A DNA stretch of 64,000 nt from Jaapia argillacea MUCL 33604 (taxonomy: Eukaryota; Basidiomycota; Agaricomycetes; Jaapiales; Jaapiaceae). The translations under genes and the position numbers were made by a program. Below the pieces are notes generated by a model. That model did not search any database. It saw only the letters and a program-made list of their open reading frames with translations, and had not been told where the DNA came from. Below, in pieces: positions 34,063-46,105 of the stretch. The first letter of the stretch is position 1; every line of letters starts with the position of its first letter. The stretch covers positions 397,804-461,803 of the forward strand of contig KL197725.1 in the NCBI GenBank assembly GCA_000697665.1, written 5' to 3'.

Positions 34063-35430
34063 GAGAGGGAAACGAAGCGAAGCTGAGGAGCGGGTGCCTT
34101 TTATGGGGTAGTTTTGGCTGACGATTGGGATTTGGGTTCAGACGATAAGGACTCCGTGGCGAACCAGTCAACGACAGGTCCTTGCTTGCAAATTCTGCAT
34201 AATCATGGGGTGGAGACGAGGGTACGAAGGTTCTAATAGGGGTGGGATCTGTGTGTAGTGGTGAGAGCGTAGTGAGAGCAGGAGAGCAGGAGCGCCAGAC
34301 GAGAGTGCACATAGCGTCTGTAATATATAGCTAGGATCGGCAGGGTAAGCCATCCCTTGCTGCCCATGTCGGGCTCGATTCGTAAATACGCCGCCTAGGA
34401 ATGACCTGCGAGAGTGATGACCAAGTCACTTGCTCGTGCGTTGGAACACCCAACCCCTTCCCCAGCAGACCTCACGATCTCGAAACCGCGCTCAACGACG
34501 GCCCCTGTGCAGATTTCATCGAAGAACAAATCTCTTAAGTCGGATTCCAAAGGCCTCGAATTGCGTTTCTGGGTGGATGGGAGGGGTCGAAACACCGCTT
34601 ATCTATGACCCTGCGTACATATTTTGAGCCACTGCCTGTCGACGTGGCTGGGTCCGATACGTTAGACACGGTGTTCACTGGTAAGTGAACTCGTCAGAAA
34701 TAAGCAAAACCTCTTTAGATCTTACTCACGGGATCTCGTTCAGGTGGCAAGTTTGATGAAAGGAGAAACTTGTTAGAACATTGGAGGGAGGGAGGCTCCC
34801 TCGATATCACGCTGAGGCCATTGCGACAAGATCTGACGAGCATGTAAATGCCAGCAGCCTGCCTTGAACGTATTGATGCTAATGATGCAAATGGCGGTAC
34901 TTGATGCGGCATGCCAGACTTGATACTGGAATGTGACCACAGTACTGTGTGGTGTTGAATTCGAGGGTGGGTCGGGGCAAGAACAACCGACAACGTGGCT
35001 GAGATGGATGAGTATAAGGATAACGGATTAGTATAAGTAGGCGTTCCTCTTCTAGAGTACCGTACGTTGTTGGCGCTGCCCGAGCGGTGTTAAGAGTGTA
35101 AGACAACGGGCAGCACCTGGAGAATGAAATTTGTGCAAGGAGAGACTATGTACTAGCGGCGAGAAATCTAGTATACAACAACACTATTTTGAATGCTGCT
35201 GCTCGATAACATACAAAGGTACAACGAAAGCAAGATCACGCTTCCACCAGCGCGAACGAACACGCAGACTGATCAGCCCCTTTTCCCTGTGAAAAATGAG
35301 GGAATGAGGGAGCATCGACAAACATCGAGACGACGGCGATCTCCATCCTGATCCTGAAGTGAATAAAGTCCTGGGGAGCGTCGACTCTCGAGAAAAGAGA
35401 AAAGAGAGTTGAAAGGAAGGTTTGGGGGGT
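34063..35430. other. Intergenic stretch between two minus-strand host genes
   Basis: It holds the upstream region of the 548-residue protein (TATA-like sequence near 34318-34330) and the 3' flank of the carrier gene. No gene seen; the short frames present are not convincing. Confidence 0.5.
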
Positions 35431-37055
35431 TTATTCGCTCTTGATGCTCCTGGTCCAGTCAACGACGTTCTTCAGTTGTTCCAAGGTTAGGAAGATGAGG
35501 ATCGTAGTTGGTTGCAACCTTGTCCATGCAGGTACCCAGCCTTTGAACATGAACATTGGGCCTTCGGTGGCCAGGGCTGTTCGGATCGCTCCCATTGTGG
35601 ACTACACCAAGAATGGGTTGTGAGTGGGTGTGAGTATGTGGAGTTGGTATCAAGACATACGGAGGATCCAGGGCCTGAGGCGTTCATGATGCGGCTCTGT
35701 TGAGGATAAGGTATGTCAGAATCCAGCCCAACGGAATTCCGCGTGCGGGGGACAGAGTTAACCCACCTTCAAAACATCAGCAGGCGAGCACACAGTGGTT
35801 GCCACAGTACCCTTATCAAGGATTGCCATCAGGCGAAGGAATCACGTGTGAAGACAAGAAAAGACGCACGGCACCGAAGCTGGCAGTGAAGTGACAGATG
35901 ATATTATCTTCGAAATATCCGGTCTTCAAGAGCTCAGCCTTGAAGAAATCGTAGCTGGTGGGAGGAACGAGGATGTCAGGGATTGCAAATTGGACAATAC
36001 GCATTTGGAGGCTTACGAAGCAAGTTGACTGGCGTTCATCAAGACCGCACGCAACACGTTCGGACCCATGCCTCGCGCGAGAGACGAAACACCTTCTTCT
36101 TTCGTCATCTGTAGCATTGGTCGTCAGCTCCTGAACGTGATTGTACCGAACGCATGGAACTGACGCGGAAGAGACCATCGAAGCAGTTCTTGTAGTTAAG
36201 GCGCTTCTCCGGAGCCTTGGCCATGTCACCTTGCAGCCGAACCTAACAAGGCGCACAAAGTGAGCTGATTTCATTTCGAATATCCCGCGAGGAAGCTAAC
36301 CATGATGATTTCTAGAAAGAGCGCATATATTCAGACCTCGATCCCTGGAGTAATTGGGTAAGCGCTTACCAGCAGGGTTCCCTACGATACCCGCAATACC
36401 TCCAGCTGTATTCGCGCAAGTAAGAACAACCCGGGCCGAAGCAGTTTCAGACGAGCTCACCCATTGAGCCAGCGAGCGCCAACTTCCACGCAGGTGAATT
36501 AGCACCTGGAAGGAGAATGGAGTGAACAAGGGCTTCAAAAGCTCGCAGGGGCGAGAGAACTCACCAGCGCCTAGGTACTTCTTGCTCTCGTCGTAGGCCC
36601 AGAAACGACAAAGGGAGTACGACATTTGTCGCATCCATGTTCCCGAGATACCATCAAACAATCCACGGACACCTTCAACTCGTTTGAGCTCCTGATATCT
36701 TCACCAAAACGAAATGCAGACTCACCAGCGGTCTTCAAAGTCTTCCGAATCGACTCTATCATACGCTTGTCCCCTGACGCTTGCAGGCGGACCTTCGTCA
36801 AGTCGAGAGGACTGGATTCGCAACGTCAGTCTCGACGCACTCACACGACCAGTAAGAACGCACTGTGTTATCGACGCAGCGATGGTGGCAGCAACCCCTA
36901 GACGCCCATTGATGTCCTCAACTTCGTACAGAACATGTAGATCACTTACCTCCCAGCCAGAAGGGATAGGGCTGCTTCTTGGGCTTGGCTATTGCCGGAG
37001 CAGTGGTGAGCTCTGGTATAGGCTTCGTGGACGCTGATTCTACGGATGTCGACAT
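35431..37055 (-). CDS. DIC1: Mitochondrial dicarboxylate carrier (SLC25 family)
   Basis: Thirteen exons: 37055-36950, 36897-36864, 36811-36726, 36672-36565, 36505-36461, 36405-36370, 36311-36301, 36242-36165, 36108-36017, 35954-35870, 35811-35767, 35696-35661, 35601-35431. Together they give 310 residues in frame, close to the usual 290-310. All introns are GT-AG, 52-70 bp. The three carrier signatures are present: HPLDLTKVRLQ, NPAEIIMVRLQ and SPADVLKSRIM, the last inside VATTVCSPADV, which is characteristic of yeast Dic1. Other Dic1-like blocks are MNASQLASYDFF and GPMFMFKGWVPAWTRL. The family exchanges malate or succinate for phosphate across the inner mitochondrial membrane through six helices. 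Its short N-terminal extension (residues 1-30, Pro/Lys/Ala-rich) is not a cleavable presequence by family habit. One exon is only 11 nt. The close relatives Odc/oxaloacetate carriers are less likely. Confidence 0.93.
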
Positions 37056-37147
37056 CGTGTCTGGAGGGGTAGAATGGCCTAGGGGTATCGTCCGTGTACG
37101 AGTCCAAGCTCAAGTTCAGGTATTCCGTACGCACAACGAGATGTGGG

Positions 37148-37163
37148 TCAGCTATAAATGGGC
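37148..37163 (-). promoter_or_regulatory. TATA-like element upstream of the carrier gene
   Basis: The minus strand reads catttatagctgacc about 100 bp upstream of the carrier start codon. Position and sequence are compatible with a TATA box; there is no other support. Confidence 0.3.
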
Positions 37164-37209
37164 GATCCGTGTGTGAAAAGAGGAGATATTCCTGGGTTTG
37201 GCAGGGCAA

Positions 37210-38529
37210 ATGGTGAAAACGGAGGGAAAATCTAGGATAGGCTATATCTCATGGGTGAGCGAAAGGCTAAACCGGTCCTGCTGACCGCCCGGAGCTCCCG
37301 CTGGCTCCCGATCAACACTTCAGCGGCTCCCCTTTACGAACCGCTCCTGTCACCACGAAGACTGTAGCATATCTGGCTAGTCAGCTGCGAGGGCGCAAAG
37401 CCCAGCTCCAATTTACGACATGATTGCGACGGCGAAGCGGCAGGCAAGACCGTGCAAACCGCCTGCCAAATGGCCTCCATCTCTCACACACGCACAATTG
37501 TTGACTCTCATGGCATCGCTGCGACGGACGACGAGCAGACGCCAGAGCCATTTTACCGGTCGTGCGATCGGCAGTCTCATGCATTGAAATCCAATTCTCG
37601 TACCTCGGCCTATAATAATATCGCCAAGTGTGGGGATACCCCAGACCGAGGCAGATGCATTGGTATGGGGCATCCGTATTTGTCGTCGATCTCTCCGGCG
37701 CCATCTGCAAACAGATGTTCCGCCTCGCCGAGGGCTGGTGTTCTTTCACCCTCACCAACCTCTTGCCTGCAGGCTCGCGCTCATTCCGTCTGCCATTGGT
37801 CGGCCATTACTCGACTCCCGACAACCGTCAGAACGTCGTATCAGAAGTTTTCCATGCCTTCTTCCATGTGTGTGGTAACGGCAAAGGAACGCGAGGGAAA
37901 CTTCATCTCCGTTTTCACCTGGCGTGAGTTCATTCCGTAATGGCAAATGGCCCACGAGTGTCTGTTTTCCAGCCTCTGACCTGCGATTGACCAGACGATT
38001 GACCTCGATTGACGGGTATCCACAGCATGATGGGACCTGAACTGGAGGGTTCTACGAAACTTGTGTCACCGTCGGCTGACGCTCTCCCAAGGTACTTCAT
38101 CAGAGTCAATCACTCCGAAATGATCTCAGTTTGTGATGGACAGATCTCAGACTATGCCTCTTTCTCTGCACGGAATCCCGTTGTCTATGTGCAGATACCG
38201 CGTCCCGCAACCTTCGAGTAGATCATAAGTGTGGATCACTGCAGCACTAGATGAGGTCGTTGTCTTGGCACTTAGCCGGTCGACCTACCCCACCTTGTCG
38301 CGTTCCCTTGCCCTGGAGCCCGTCATTTTCTGGGTTGAGGGTTAAAGCATCCCTCAGAACTTTCCAGCTTGTCGCACCAATGATCAGGTATGATTACTCC
38401 CTTTCCTCCGGTTTTCTCACATCTGACACAGCGATTTAGTGGCCTGGCCGAAGGATAATTGTCAGATATGTCTACTAATACAACAAATTGAAAACGAATG
38501 CCACGAAATATCAAGTACAGCAGGCCGAG
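37210..38529. other. Intergenic stretch, no gene assigned
   Basis: Frames of 60-160 codons occur on both strands around 37380-37940 and 38009-38221, but none has a recognisable domain and they contradict one another. It could hold a small multi-exon gene that I cannot resolve by eye. Confidence 0.35.
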
Positions 38530-40375
38530 TCAGATGAAGGCATGAGATGGTGGAAAGAATGAATCGAAAATCGGGTCGTCAAAAGCACCTCCGGGCTTGA
38601 ACGCTTCGTCCTCCTCATTCCAAATGAGTCTATCTTCACTCGTCCGCATCGCGACATCCACATTATCCTCGTACGTCAACGCATCAATCCCCAGCGTTAG
38701 ATCCACCACTTCCTCTTCCCAATCATCTTCTCCTTCGACCGGATCGATTCTAATCCGTTTCAACCCCAACCCCACCAGACTCCTATGGTGGACCAAACTC
38801 GTGATCCAGTCCATTGGGAACTGATCAGTCCTCACCCGCAGCGATTCGAGGTTTGGAAGCTGGTTGGGTGACGAAGGATCAGGCGAGAATTCTTTGGGCC
38901 ACAATGCCATATACGCGGAAACGGATGCGTGCGCCAGCGAGAGGGATTTGAGGTTTGGGAGAGCCGAGTAAAAGAGTTCGAAGGCGGCGTGGGTGGAAGT
39001 TTGGACTCGCTCGAGAGTCACATCTTCCAACATTGGAAATGGCGAAACGCAATGCGCACCCTTACCCACCTCCGGGCCATAACCTTCAAGATCATCGACC
39101 GGTCCGGTTGCAAAGTATTCCAAGAGGGGAGTGGAATCTTCATCGTGCAGACTCGCAGCATGATTGGTGTCCTCCAACCTGACCGCCCGAAGGTTAGACG
39201 CCTCCATCATCGCCAACATGCTGGTTGCGTCCATCACATCCGTGTACCCAATCGTCAGACTCTGCAATTCTGGCAAGCAAACACATCCCGCATCCGTCGT
39301 CTCCTCTCCCATCTCCGACCTATCAAAAGTATCCCCCTCCCAAACTGGCCCACTGACTCTGACGGTCAATCGGCGCAAATCTGGACACCTCTTTAGAATA
39401 TCGGCGAACTCTTTGGGCGTAGGACGGACATCTTCGGAGTGGTATCCCAGCTCGAGCGTTTCTAGTCCTCTTTCAAGTTCGCCTCTATCTTTTGATGATA
39501 GCGGAAGGATTGTGTGAACAGCCGACCAGTCGACGTGCACTCCCGATAAGACCAGTTTTCGCAATTGTGGTAAACCGGTCTGCGCAAACGGGAGGAGAGC
39601 TCCCTTGAGATGTGGAGGGGAGAATGAAGGGCAGTAGGAAGCAAATTCGTTGCAACGCATCAAGATCAAGGATTCGAGGAGGGGCGCATGGGCGAAGTGA
39701 TAGTCGGACGTGGAGTTGCTCAAGATGGTTAAAGCGGTATACATCGGAGCATAGGTATCGGTGAGGATTGCAAGAGATCGCCAACGCGGGAGGTGTGGTA
39801 GGAGGAGATAAAGGACCTTCATCATATGAGTCGAGGAGAAGGGATGGTCTGGGTCGTAGCCCATGTTGTGGCTGGAGGGGCGATTGGAGGTAAGCTCGAC
39901 GTTATGGCGACAAAAAATTCGTGGTTATATCTCACTCTGAATAGGATTCAGGTTCGCTGAAGTCCCAGTCTGGGTCTCGAGAGTCGATGATGATGTCCAG
40001 TGGTGAACTTCGTGACCGAATGAGTTGGAGATCGACGCGGCTTGTATCCAGTCTACTGGTCCTCGCAGGTGCCTTGGTCCTCCATATCCCATCGTCATCA
40101 CCATCTCCGACTACAATATCGCTAATGGTCACGCAAACGTTCGTCCAGATCGTTGAAGTGGATAGTGCCACTCGTCGCCAATGGCGGTTGACGGAGGCGA
40201 CAGTGTGAGGAAAGACTTCACAGAATGGATCGAAGTCGAGATGTCCTTCGTCCTCATCCTCGTCTCTGTCTTCCAACCGAATGTCCTTCGAGTGAGTCCC
40301 GAGATTGAAAATATATGAAAGGAGTTCCACTGGCAGTTTATTGACTGGTGCCGCATTGATTGAGCCTTTTGTCAT
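38530..40375 (-). CDS. F-box protein with leucine-rich-type C-terminal region
   Basis: Two exons, 40375-39936 and 39871-38530, joined by a 64 bp intron (gtgaga..ctccag), give 593 residues. An F-box-type motif opens the protein (NKLPVELLSYIFNLGT, about residues 12-27; then VASVNRHWRRVALSTSTIWTNV, matching the usual VCRxWRxVAxxTPxLW pattern of basidiomycete F-box proteins). The rest has spaced leucine-rich segments (APLLESLILMRC, LPQLRKLVLSGV, LRRLTVRVSG, LPNLKSLSLAHA, LPNLESLRVRTD) typical of irregular LRRs in this class. Such proteins bind Skp1 through the F-box and present targets to SCF ubiquitin ligase; the target is unknown. The family is large and fast-changing in mushrooms. It is divergently arranged with the gene at 40674, 298 bp apart. 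Confidence 0.85.
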
Positions 40376-40673
40376 CGAGCCAGATTGTCCGGATGGGCGG
40401 GCTTATTGTGTGGAGGGTGAACGAGTGAGGGTATGAGGAGAACCGTGTTCGAGTGTGATGGCCTCTCTGCCCTTTTTCTTTTCTTTTCCATCGGTTCTCC
40501 TTTGTATCCATTGTCCTCGCCCCCAGAACAATGAGATCTTGTGAGATTCGATCGTGATTGACTGTTTTGCATTGTTCGCCGGTAATAGCCGGTAATATCC
40601 GATCTAAGCGAGGCGTGACTCATTGTGACATCCGTGACGTTTTGGATTTCACCTTCTGGATGGTGAAATCGAA
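40376..40673. promoter_or_regulatory. Shared divergent intergenic region
   Basis: 298 bp separate the start codons of the F-box gene (minus) and the APH-fold gene (plus), so both promoters must lie here or overlap the other gene's 5' UTR. It contains tandem ccggtaat copies (agccggtaatatccg, near 40585-40602). No clear TATA on either strand. Confidence 0.5.
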
Positions 40674-42068
40674 ATGGCGTTTGACTTTGCTTCATATCTA
40701 TTCGAACTAACGGGAAGAACTTGGACAGTAGAATCATTGGACGGGGGCTTTGTGAATCATACAGTCAGGGCAACTTTGCACGCTCCACCTCCTGATAGTT
40801 ACGATGCATCGGAGACGTCTCACAAACCTTCTGGCAATGAATTGGCCTCCTCGCTGATCCTGTCTGGGTCTCTCGTACTGAAGCAAGCACCCCCATATGT
40901 CGCCCAGTTCCCTAGTATTGAGCTGTCTCAAAGACGACAAGTCAGTGGTTCCATTCCTTTGACTGATTGGGACATTTCCCTGACGGCGCTGCTAGTTTAT
41001 TGAAGCCCACGCGCTGGAGTTCCTCCACGCCTCCTCTGAACAGTCGCCATTTGGTTTGGCGCATGTTCTCCACGCACACCCCAACGTTTGCATTCCCCGC
41101 CTGATTCACCATAACGAACCTAAACACCTTCTCATCCAATCAGACCTTGGTCGGCAGAGCCGGAATCTTGATAAATACCTCCTTGACCAATCTACCCTTC
41201 CTTCGTCTGCGGCATCCGTTGGCAGCGGGCTCGTTCGGTTCTTGGTCGATATGCACCATGCATATGACTCGGATCCATCCATGCTTCTTCCCGGATCAGA
41301 AATCTCACTTACATTCCGCAATTCGCAATCAGAACGTCTCGTTCATGACCTAGTATCGCATACAAACGAACATCTGAAGACAGCGGGAGTCACGGATTAT
41401 GACCTCCTCTCCCAGAGAGCCCTAGATCATTGGGACAACCGGCGCAGGTGTGTTTTCGGACAGGGCGACGTTTGGTTTGGAACGATTCTTGTGGGATCGG
41501 ATGGGCTAGTGAATGCACCGAGCGTAGGCATTTGTGATTGGGAGTTTGCTGGTCCTTCGCACCCCGCCATCGACGTTGCTCAACTTGGTTTGTCCGTTCG
41601 CCTTCCCTTCACCGGCGTCCCTCTTATCGATCAGCAGGGGCATACGTCTTCCTCTTGGGCATATCGCCGAAGCCTACTGCCAAAAGTCGAAGTGTCATCT
41701 CCGGTTTCGAGACGGCGTTTTTTTCCACCTTCTTCTCTCACCCCTCTACGCCGATCACGCCAGAGCTCCAAAGGTCATTCTTGATCCTGCATGGTTGGCA
41801 GATCGTCGACGCCGCTACACAAGGCATGTACAGCTGGTGTGATTGTGTGTCAGCAACAAACAACAACCAGGGATGTGACTGGCAGCAGCGCTGGATGAGG
41901 AGTGCGAGTAGCGATCAAGGAGTAATGAGGTCGACCGATGCATTAAGATGGTACAAGCTTATATACTACATGGCTACCCTAAGAATAGTCCGTGGTATCG
42001 CAAGGCGTCATACTAAGATCTTAATGCTATTGGTCAGAATACTAATGAATGTTCTACAGGTCAGGTGA
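40674..42068 (+). CDS. APH-fold kinase-like protein, 3' end running into an LTR
   Basis: Exons 40674-40940, 40996-41587 and 41638-42068 (introns 55 and 50 bp, GT-AG) keep one frame of 429 residues. Features of the fungal aminoglycoside-phosphotransferase-like family (PF01636 type): an N-terminal SLDGGFVNHTVR nucleotide-loop segment, SLVLKQAPPYVA with the ATP-contacting Lys, a catalytic-loop equivalent FGQGDVWFGTILV (GDxWxGxxLV form, lacking the canonical His), and a metal-binding segment CDWEFAGPSHPAIDVAQL. A C-terminal block follows (ITPELQRSFLILHGWQIVDAA). Substrates in fungi are unknown; the name does not imply drug resistance. Anomaly: from 41848, about residue 357, the frame is read from the LTR of the gypsy element at 41848-49806, adding about 73 foreign residues. 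The original C-terminus is therefore lost or replaced. Confidence 0.75.
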
Positions 42069-42090
42069 TCAAAAATAAAAGAACGTGACA
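41848..42090 (-). repeat. 3' LTR of the third element
   Basis: 243 bp, bounded by tgtcag and gtgaca on the plus strand. It lies in the last coding part of the APH-fold gene. Confidence 0.9.
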
Positions 42091-42116
42091 TTACCCCCCT
42101 CTCAAGGTCCATGTCC

Positions 42117-45100
42117 TCATGGATCATCGTTAAGGTCCAAAACGTCAACAGGTAACATCCAAACCTGCAAAGAACGCAATATCAGTCGTTCGGGCGGTCT
42201 GTAAGCCGGATGTTCCCTATGGAACTTCTTCATCAAATCCTCCTGTTGTTCTTTTACGAACTTCCAGTCCATCCATTGGTTATCCCCAGAAGGCTGTCCT
42301 TTCCACTTCACCATGTATTGAATACTACCATTGTGTTCGCGATACTGAACAAGGGCTTCGATTTCTTGCTCGGAGCCGTCGTGAACGATAGTAGGCGGGG
42401 GTGGAGGTTGTTTCTGGTTTTTGAATTCGCCCTTCTTATAGGGTCGGAAGTAGGCTTCGTTGAAGACAGGGTGGATGCGTCGTTTCCTCCACTCGATGGG
42501 AAGAGCGAGTTCGTAAGCGGATCCATGTTGTTTTATGATTTTAAAGGGGCCATATCGTTTGTCGTCCAGTTTTTTCATTGGGCGATCTGTCGTCGCTTCT
42601 AGCCAGACCATATCGCCAATCTTGAATTGATACGAGTCGGACTTCTTTCGGTCGTAATACCGCTTCATCTGTTCTTGTGCCTTAGCCATCGCGGCCTTGG
42701 CATCGTCCCAAGTTTTACGCATGCGATCGTGGAAGTCTTGTACTGACTCGTTGTTCGCCCTTCGGCGATAATTGACTCCGGTCCAGGGATGTCAGCCATA
42801 CAATAAATAGAAAGGAGAGTATCCCATGGTAGAATGGGGTTTGTTGTTATATGCGAATTCGGCTTGAGAGATCCAATCGTACCAGTCATCCTGCATATGA
42901 TTAACGAAGATGCGGAGGTATAGTTCGACCTCTTGATTTGCATGTTCGGTTTGTCCATTTGTCTGGGGATGATAGGCGGTAGACGGGTTCATGCGGATTC
43001 CCATGAGGCTGTGAAGCTCTTTCATAAAGTTCGACACGAATTGCGTCCCTCAATCACTAACGACTTTTCGAGGATATCCGAATTTGCACCACCATCTGTC
43101 ACGGAAGAGTCGAGCTACTCCTGGTGCGGACAATTCAGTGGTGATGGGAAGAAGTCGTATATTTTTGGCTAAGTGATCGGTGATGACGAGAAGAGCATCA
43201 CATCCTTTGGAAACGGGTAATGGACCAATGATATCGATCCCGATTATTTCTCCTGGTGAATCCGGTATTTGGTTTGGGTGTAAGGGAGCGTGTGTAGCAC
43301 CTCGACGAGGTTTCGCGCGTTGACAGTCAACACATCCTTCGACATATTTTTTGACGTCATAATGAATCGTGGGCCACCAATAGTCTCGTGTGATCAACTG
43401 ATGTGTTTTGGCGGCGCCAGGATGTCCTGCTTCGGGTACGTCATGATGATGTCGAATGATCTCTTCGCGAATCGTCGGGTCTTTCGGTACGTATATTCTA
43501 TCTTTCCATTCTATTATTCCGTCATGCTCTTCGAAGCCTGGCTTCCTTGTTTGAAGAGCAATCTCCACTGATTTATCGGTTTTCCTTCTAGCGTGTTTTA
43601 TCATTCCCAGGATAGCGGTATCACTTCCTTCAAACACGATCTCGTTAGACCTCATCCAATGTTGGAACCAGTGTGGCTTCAGCATAGTGATGTCTTTATT
43701 GTCATCTTCTCTTCCGTCGTCATGATCGATTCGACGAGATAACAAATCGGCTTTGGTATTTTCCTTACCGGCTTTGTGTTGAAGAGTAAAATGATATTCA
43801 GCTAATTCCGTGTACCAACGTGCTTGTCTTTGGTTGAGTTTTTGCGGAGATCGGAAATACGTGAGGTTTTGATGATCGGTGAGAACTTCGAACTCTTGTT
43901 CTGCGCCGAGAAGGTAGTGTCGCCATTCCCTGAGGGCTTTCATTATCGCGAGCATTTCTTTGTCGTAAATTTCGTAATTTCGTTCAGCGTCGTTCATGGA
44001 TTTGGACATAAAAGCGATCGGAACCCATTTTCCTTCTTGATGCTGTGAGAGTACCGCTCCTACGGCATAGTTGGAAGCATCCGTCTCCACACGATACTTG
44101 TCGGTGTTAGTTGGATGATGAAGGACGGGTGTTGACGTGATCGCTGATTTGAGCTTCTCAAAAGCTTGTTGTTGACTATCCGTCCAGCGGAAGTCGGTTT
44201 TGCCGGTGAGATCATTCAGGGGTCGTGCGATCTCACTAAACCCCTTGATGAAACGTCGATAGAAGTTGCAAAATCCGAGGAAAGATTGGACGTCTCGTTT
44301 GGACTTTGGCAAAGGCCATCCGAGTACTCCCTGAACTTTGACCGGATCAAGAGAGATTTGTCCTGCGGATATGATGTGTCCTAAGTATTCCACGGTTTCC
44401 TTCTCGAATTCGCATTTCTCCGGTTTGAGGTATAATTTATGATGTCGAAGAATCTCCAGAATCCGTCTGGTAATTCGGCGATTCTCTTCCTGGGTTTTGG
44501 TGAATATTAATATATCGTCCATATAGACGATGACGTGTCCTTCATTGATTAATTCACGGAAGATTTCGTTCATCATGGTTTGAAACGTGGCAGGGGAGTT
44601 GGTTAAGCCGAAGAACATGACCAGAGGCTCGAACAATCCTCAATTTGTCCTAAAGGCTGCCTTCCATTCGTCTCCTTCCTTGATGCGGATATTGTTATAC
44701 CCCCAGCGAACGTCGAGTTTCGTGAAGTACTTGGCATCTTTTAGTTTATCAAACAATTCTCCAATGAGTGGAAGGGGATAGCGATTCTTGATCGTCATCT
44801 CATTGAGCTTTCGGTAATCCTGTACCGGTCGTAATCGTCCATCTTTTTTCTTGACAAAGAAGAAAGGTGAAGCCATGGGCGATTTCGAGGGTCTGATACG
44901 TCCAGTCTTCAGATTCTCCTCTAGGAATTCGTCAAGTTCCTTTTGTTCGCTTGGTGATAACGGATATAATTTACAGTCCGTGGGTTTGGAACCTGCCTTG
45001 AGTTCTATGGCGTGATCCCAGATCCGTGAGTCAGGAGTGTTTTCGAAATCCTCCTTAGTGAAGACGTCTACGAAGTCGTGAAATTGTGGAGACACAATCT

Positions 45101-45989
45101 CCTTCCAGTGTTTCTTTTCACGTTTTGCTTCTGCGTCGATGGCTAGTTGTGTTGACAATGTACCAGTGGCTCGTGCGAGATTGGGTCGAAAATGAGTAAC
45201 AAAGACTCTATCTCCCCTCTTAAGGTGAGATTCCAGATCACCACCGTCGTCGTCAGGGAAATCAACCAAATCCAGTCCCAGACTGTGGCCAACATCCACA
45301 GCGCGTAGAAGAGCAGGGACCATCCCACAAGCCGAGGGACATCGATTAAACACGAGCGTATTGTCAATCCAGTTGATATCCGGGTTATGCTTGGTAAGCC
45401 AATCATAACCAATAAAGATATTGTGACGCGCCAGCGTAGTCACGCACAAGGAAATTAACTCCGTATGTCCAAACATCTCCAACTCAACCTGACAATAGCG
45501 AGTAATGGAGGTTGAATTACGTGTGCCGTCGGTATTATAAACGGCCGCAGGCCTAGCAAATTCGATGGTGTCCAGACCAAGCTTATCGACGTACTTAGCG
45601 TCAATTGCCGAGAAGGTACATCCCGAGTCGATCAGGGCCTTCTCAGAGTAAACTTCCTGAGTCTGAAGGTTTTTGATCCGTACGTCAACGTCCAACTCGA
45701 ATCCCCGGTTCTTGGTTGTTTTACGAATCCAACAGTATCTGCGCGGTTCCCACAACTCGGCCACAGCTTCCACAGGATTGGATGAGGACATCAATTCTTT
45801 AATAATCTGTGGTGATGCGACTTCCGAGCGTCTAGCTCTGGGAGTCCATCTTCGGAGCATAGCGAGTTGATCTTTTTGACTACGCTCCTTCATGGAAGAC
45901 CAAAACTGTTCAGCAGTTTGGGTGTGTAGTTGTTTTAGTGAATTTTTATCAAGTCCGATACCTGTGGGAGAGTCAGGGATTAGATTCAC
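42117..45989 (-). mobile_element. Pol region of the third element (protease to chromodomain)
   Basis: Order on the minus strand: retropepsin (ALIDSGCTFSAIDAKYV, near 45620), RT with VYMDDILIF near 44515, RNase H (VETDASNYAVGA) near 44080, integrase zinc-binding domain (HPGAAKTHQLITRDYWWP, CVDCQ) near 43320-43420, integrase core (STAYHPQTNGQTEHAN near 42960), and a chromodomain-like end (YMVKWKGQPSGDNQW) near 42290. This is Ty3/gypsy chromovirus. It is broken. Confidence 0.9.
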
Positions 45990-46105
45990 CGTGGTACCAG
46001 TATCTACTTCTATGGTACGGTCCGTATTGAATGCGCTGTTATAATTTAACGGTGAGTATCTAGAACCTGAAGAAAGAATATTCTGTCGATAATCGGTATC
46101 GTTAA

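Noticed and set aside
35060-35115. tRNA-like A box (tgcccgagcggtgttaag) suggesting a tRNA-Leu/Ser gene
   Set aside because: No B box (ggttcgaatcc-like) and no acceptor-stem pairing in the following 100 bp.
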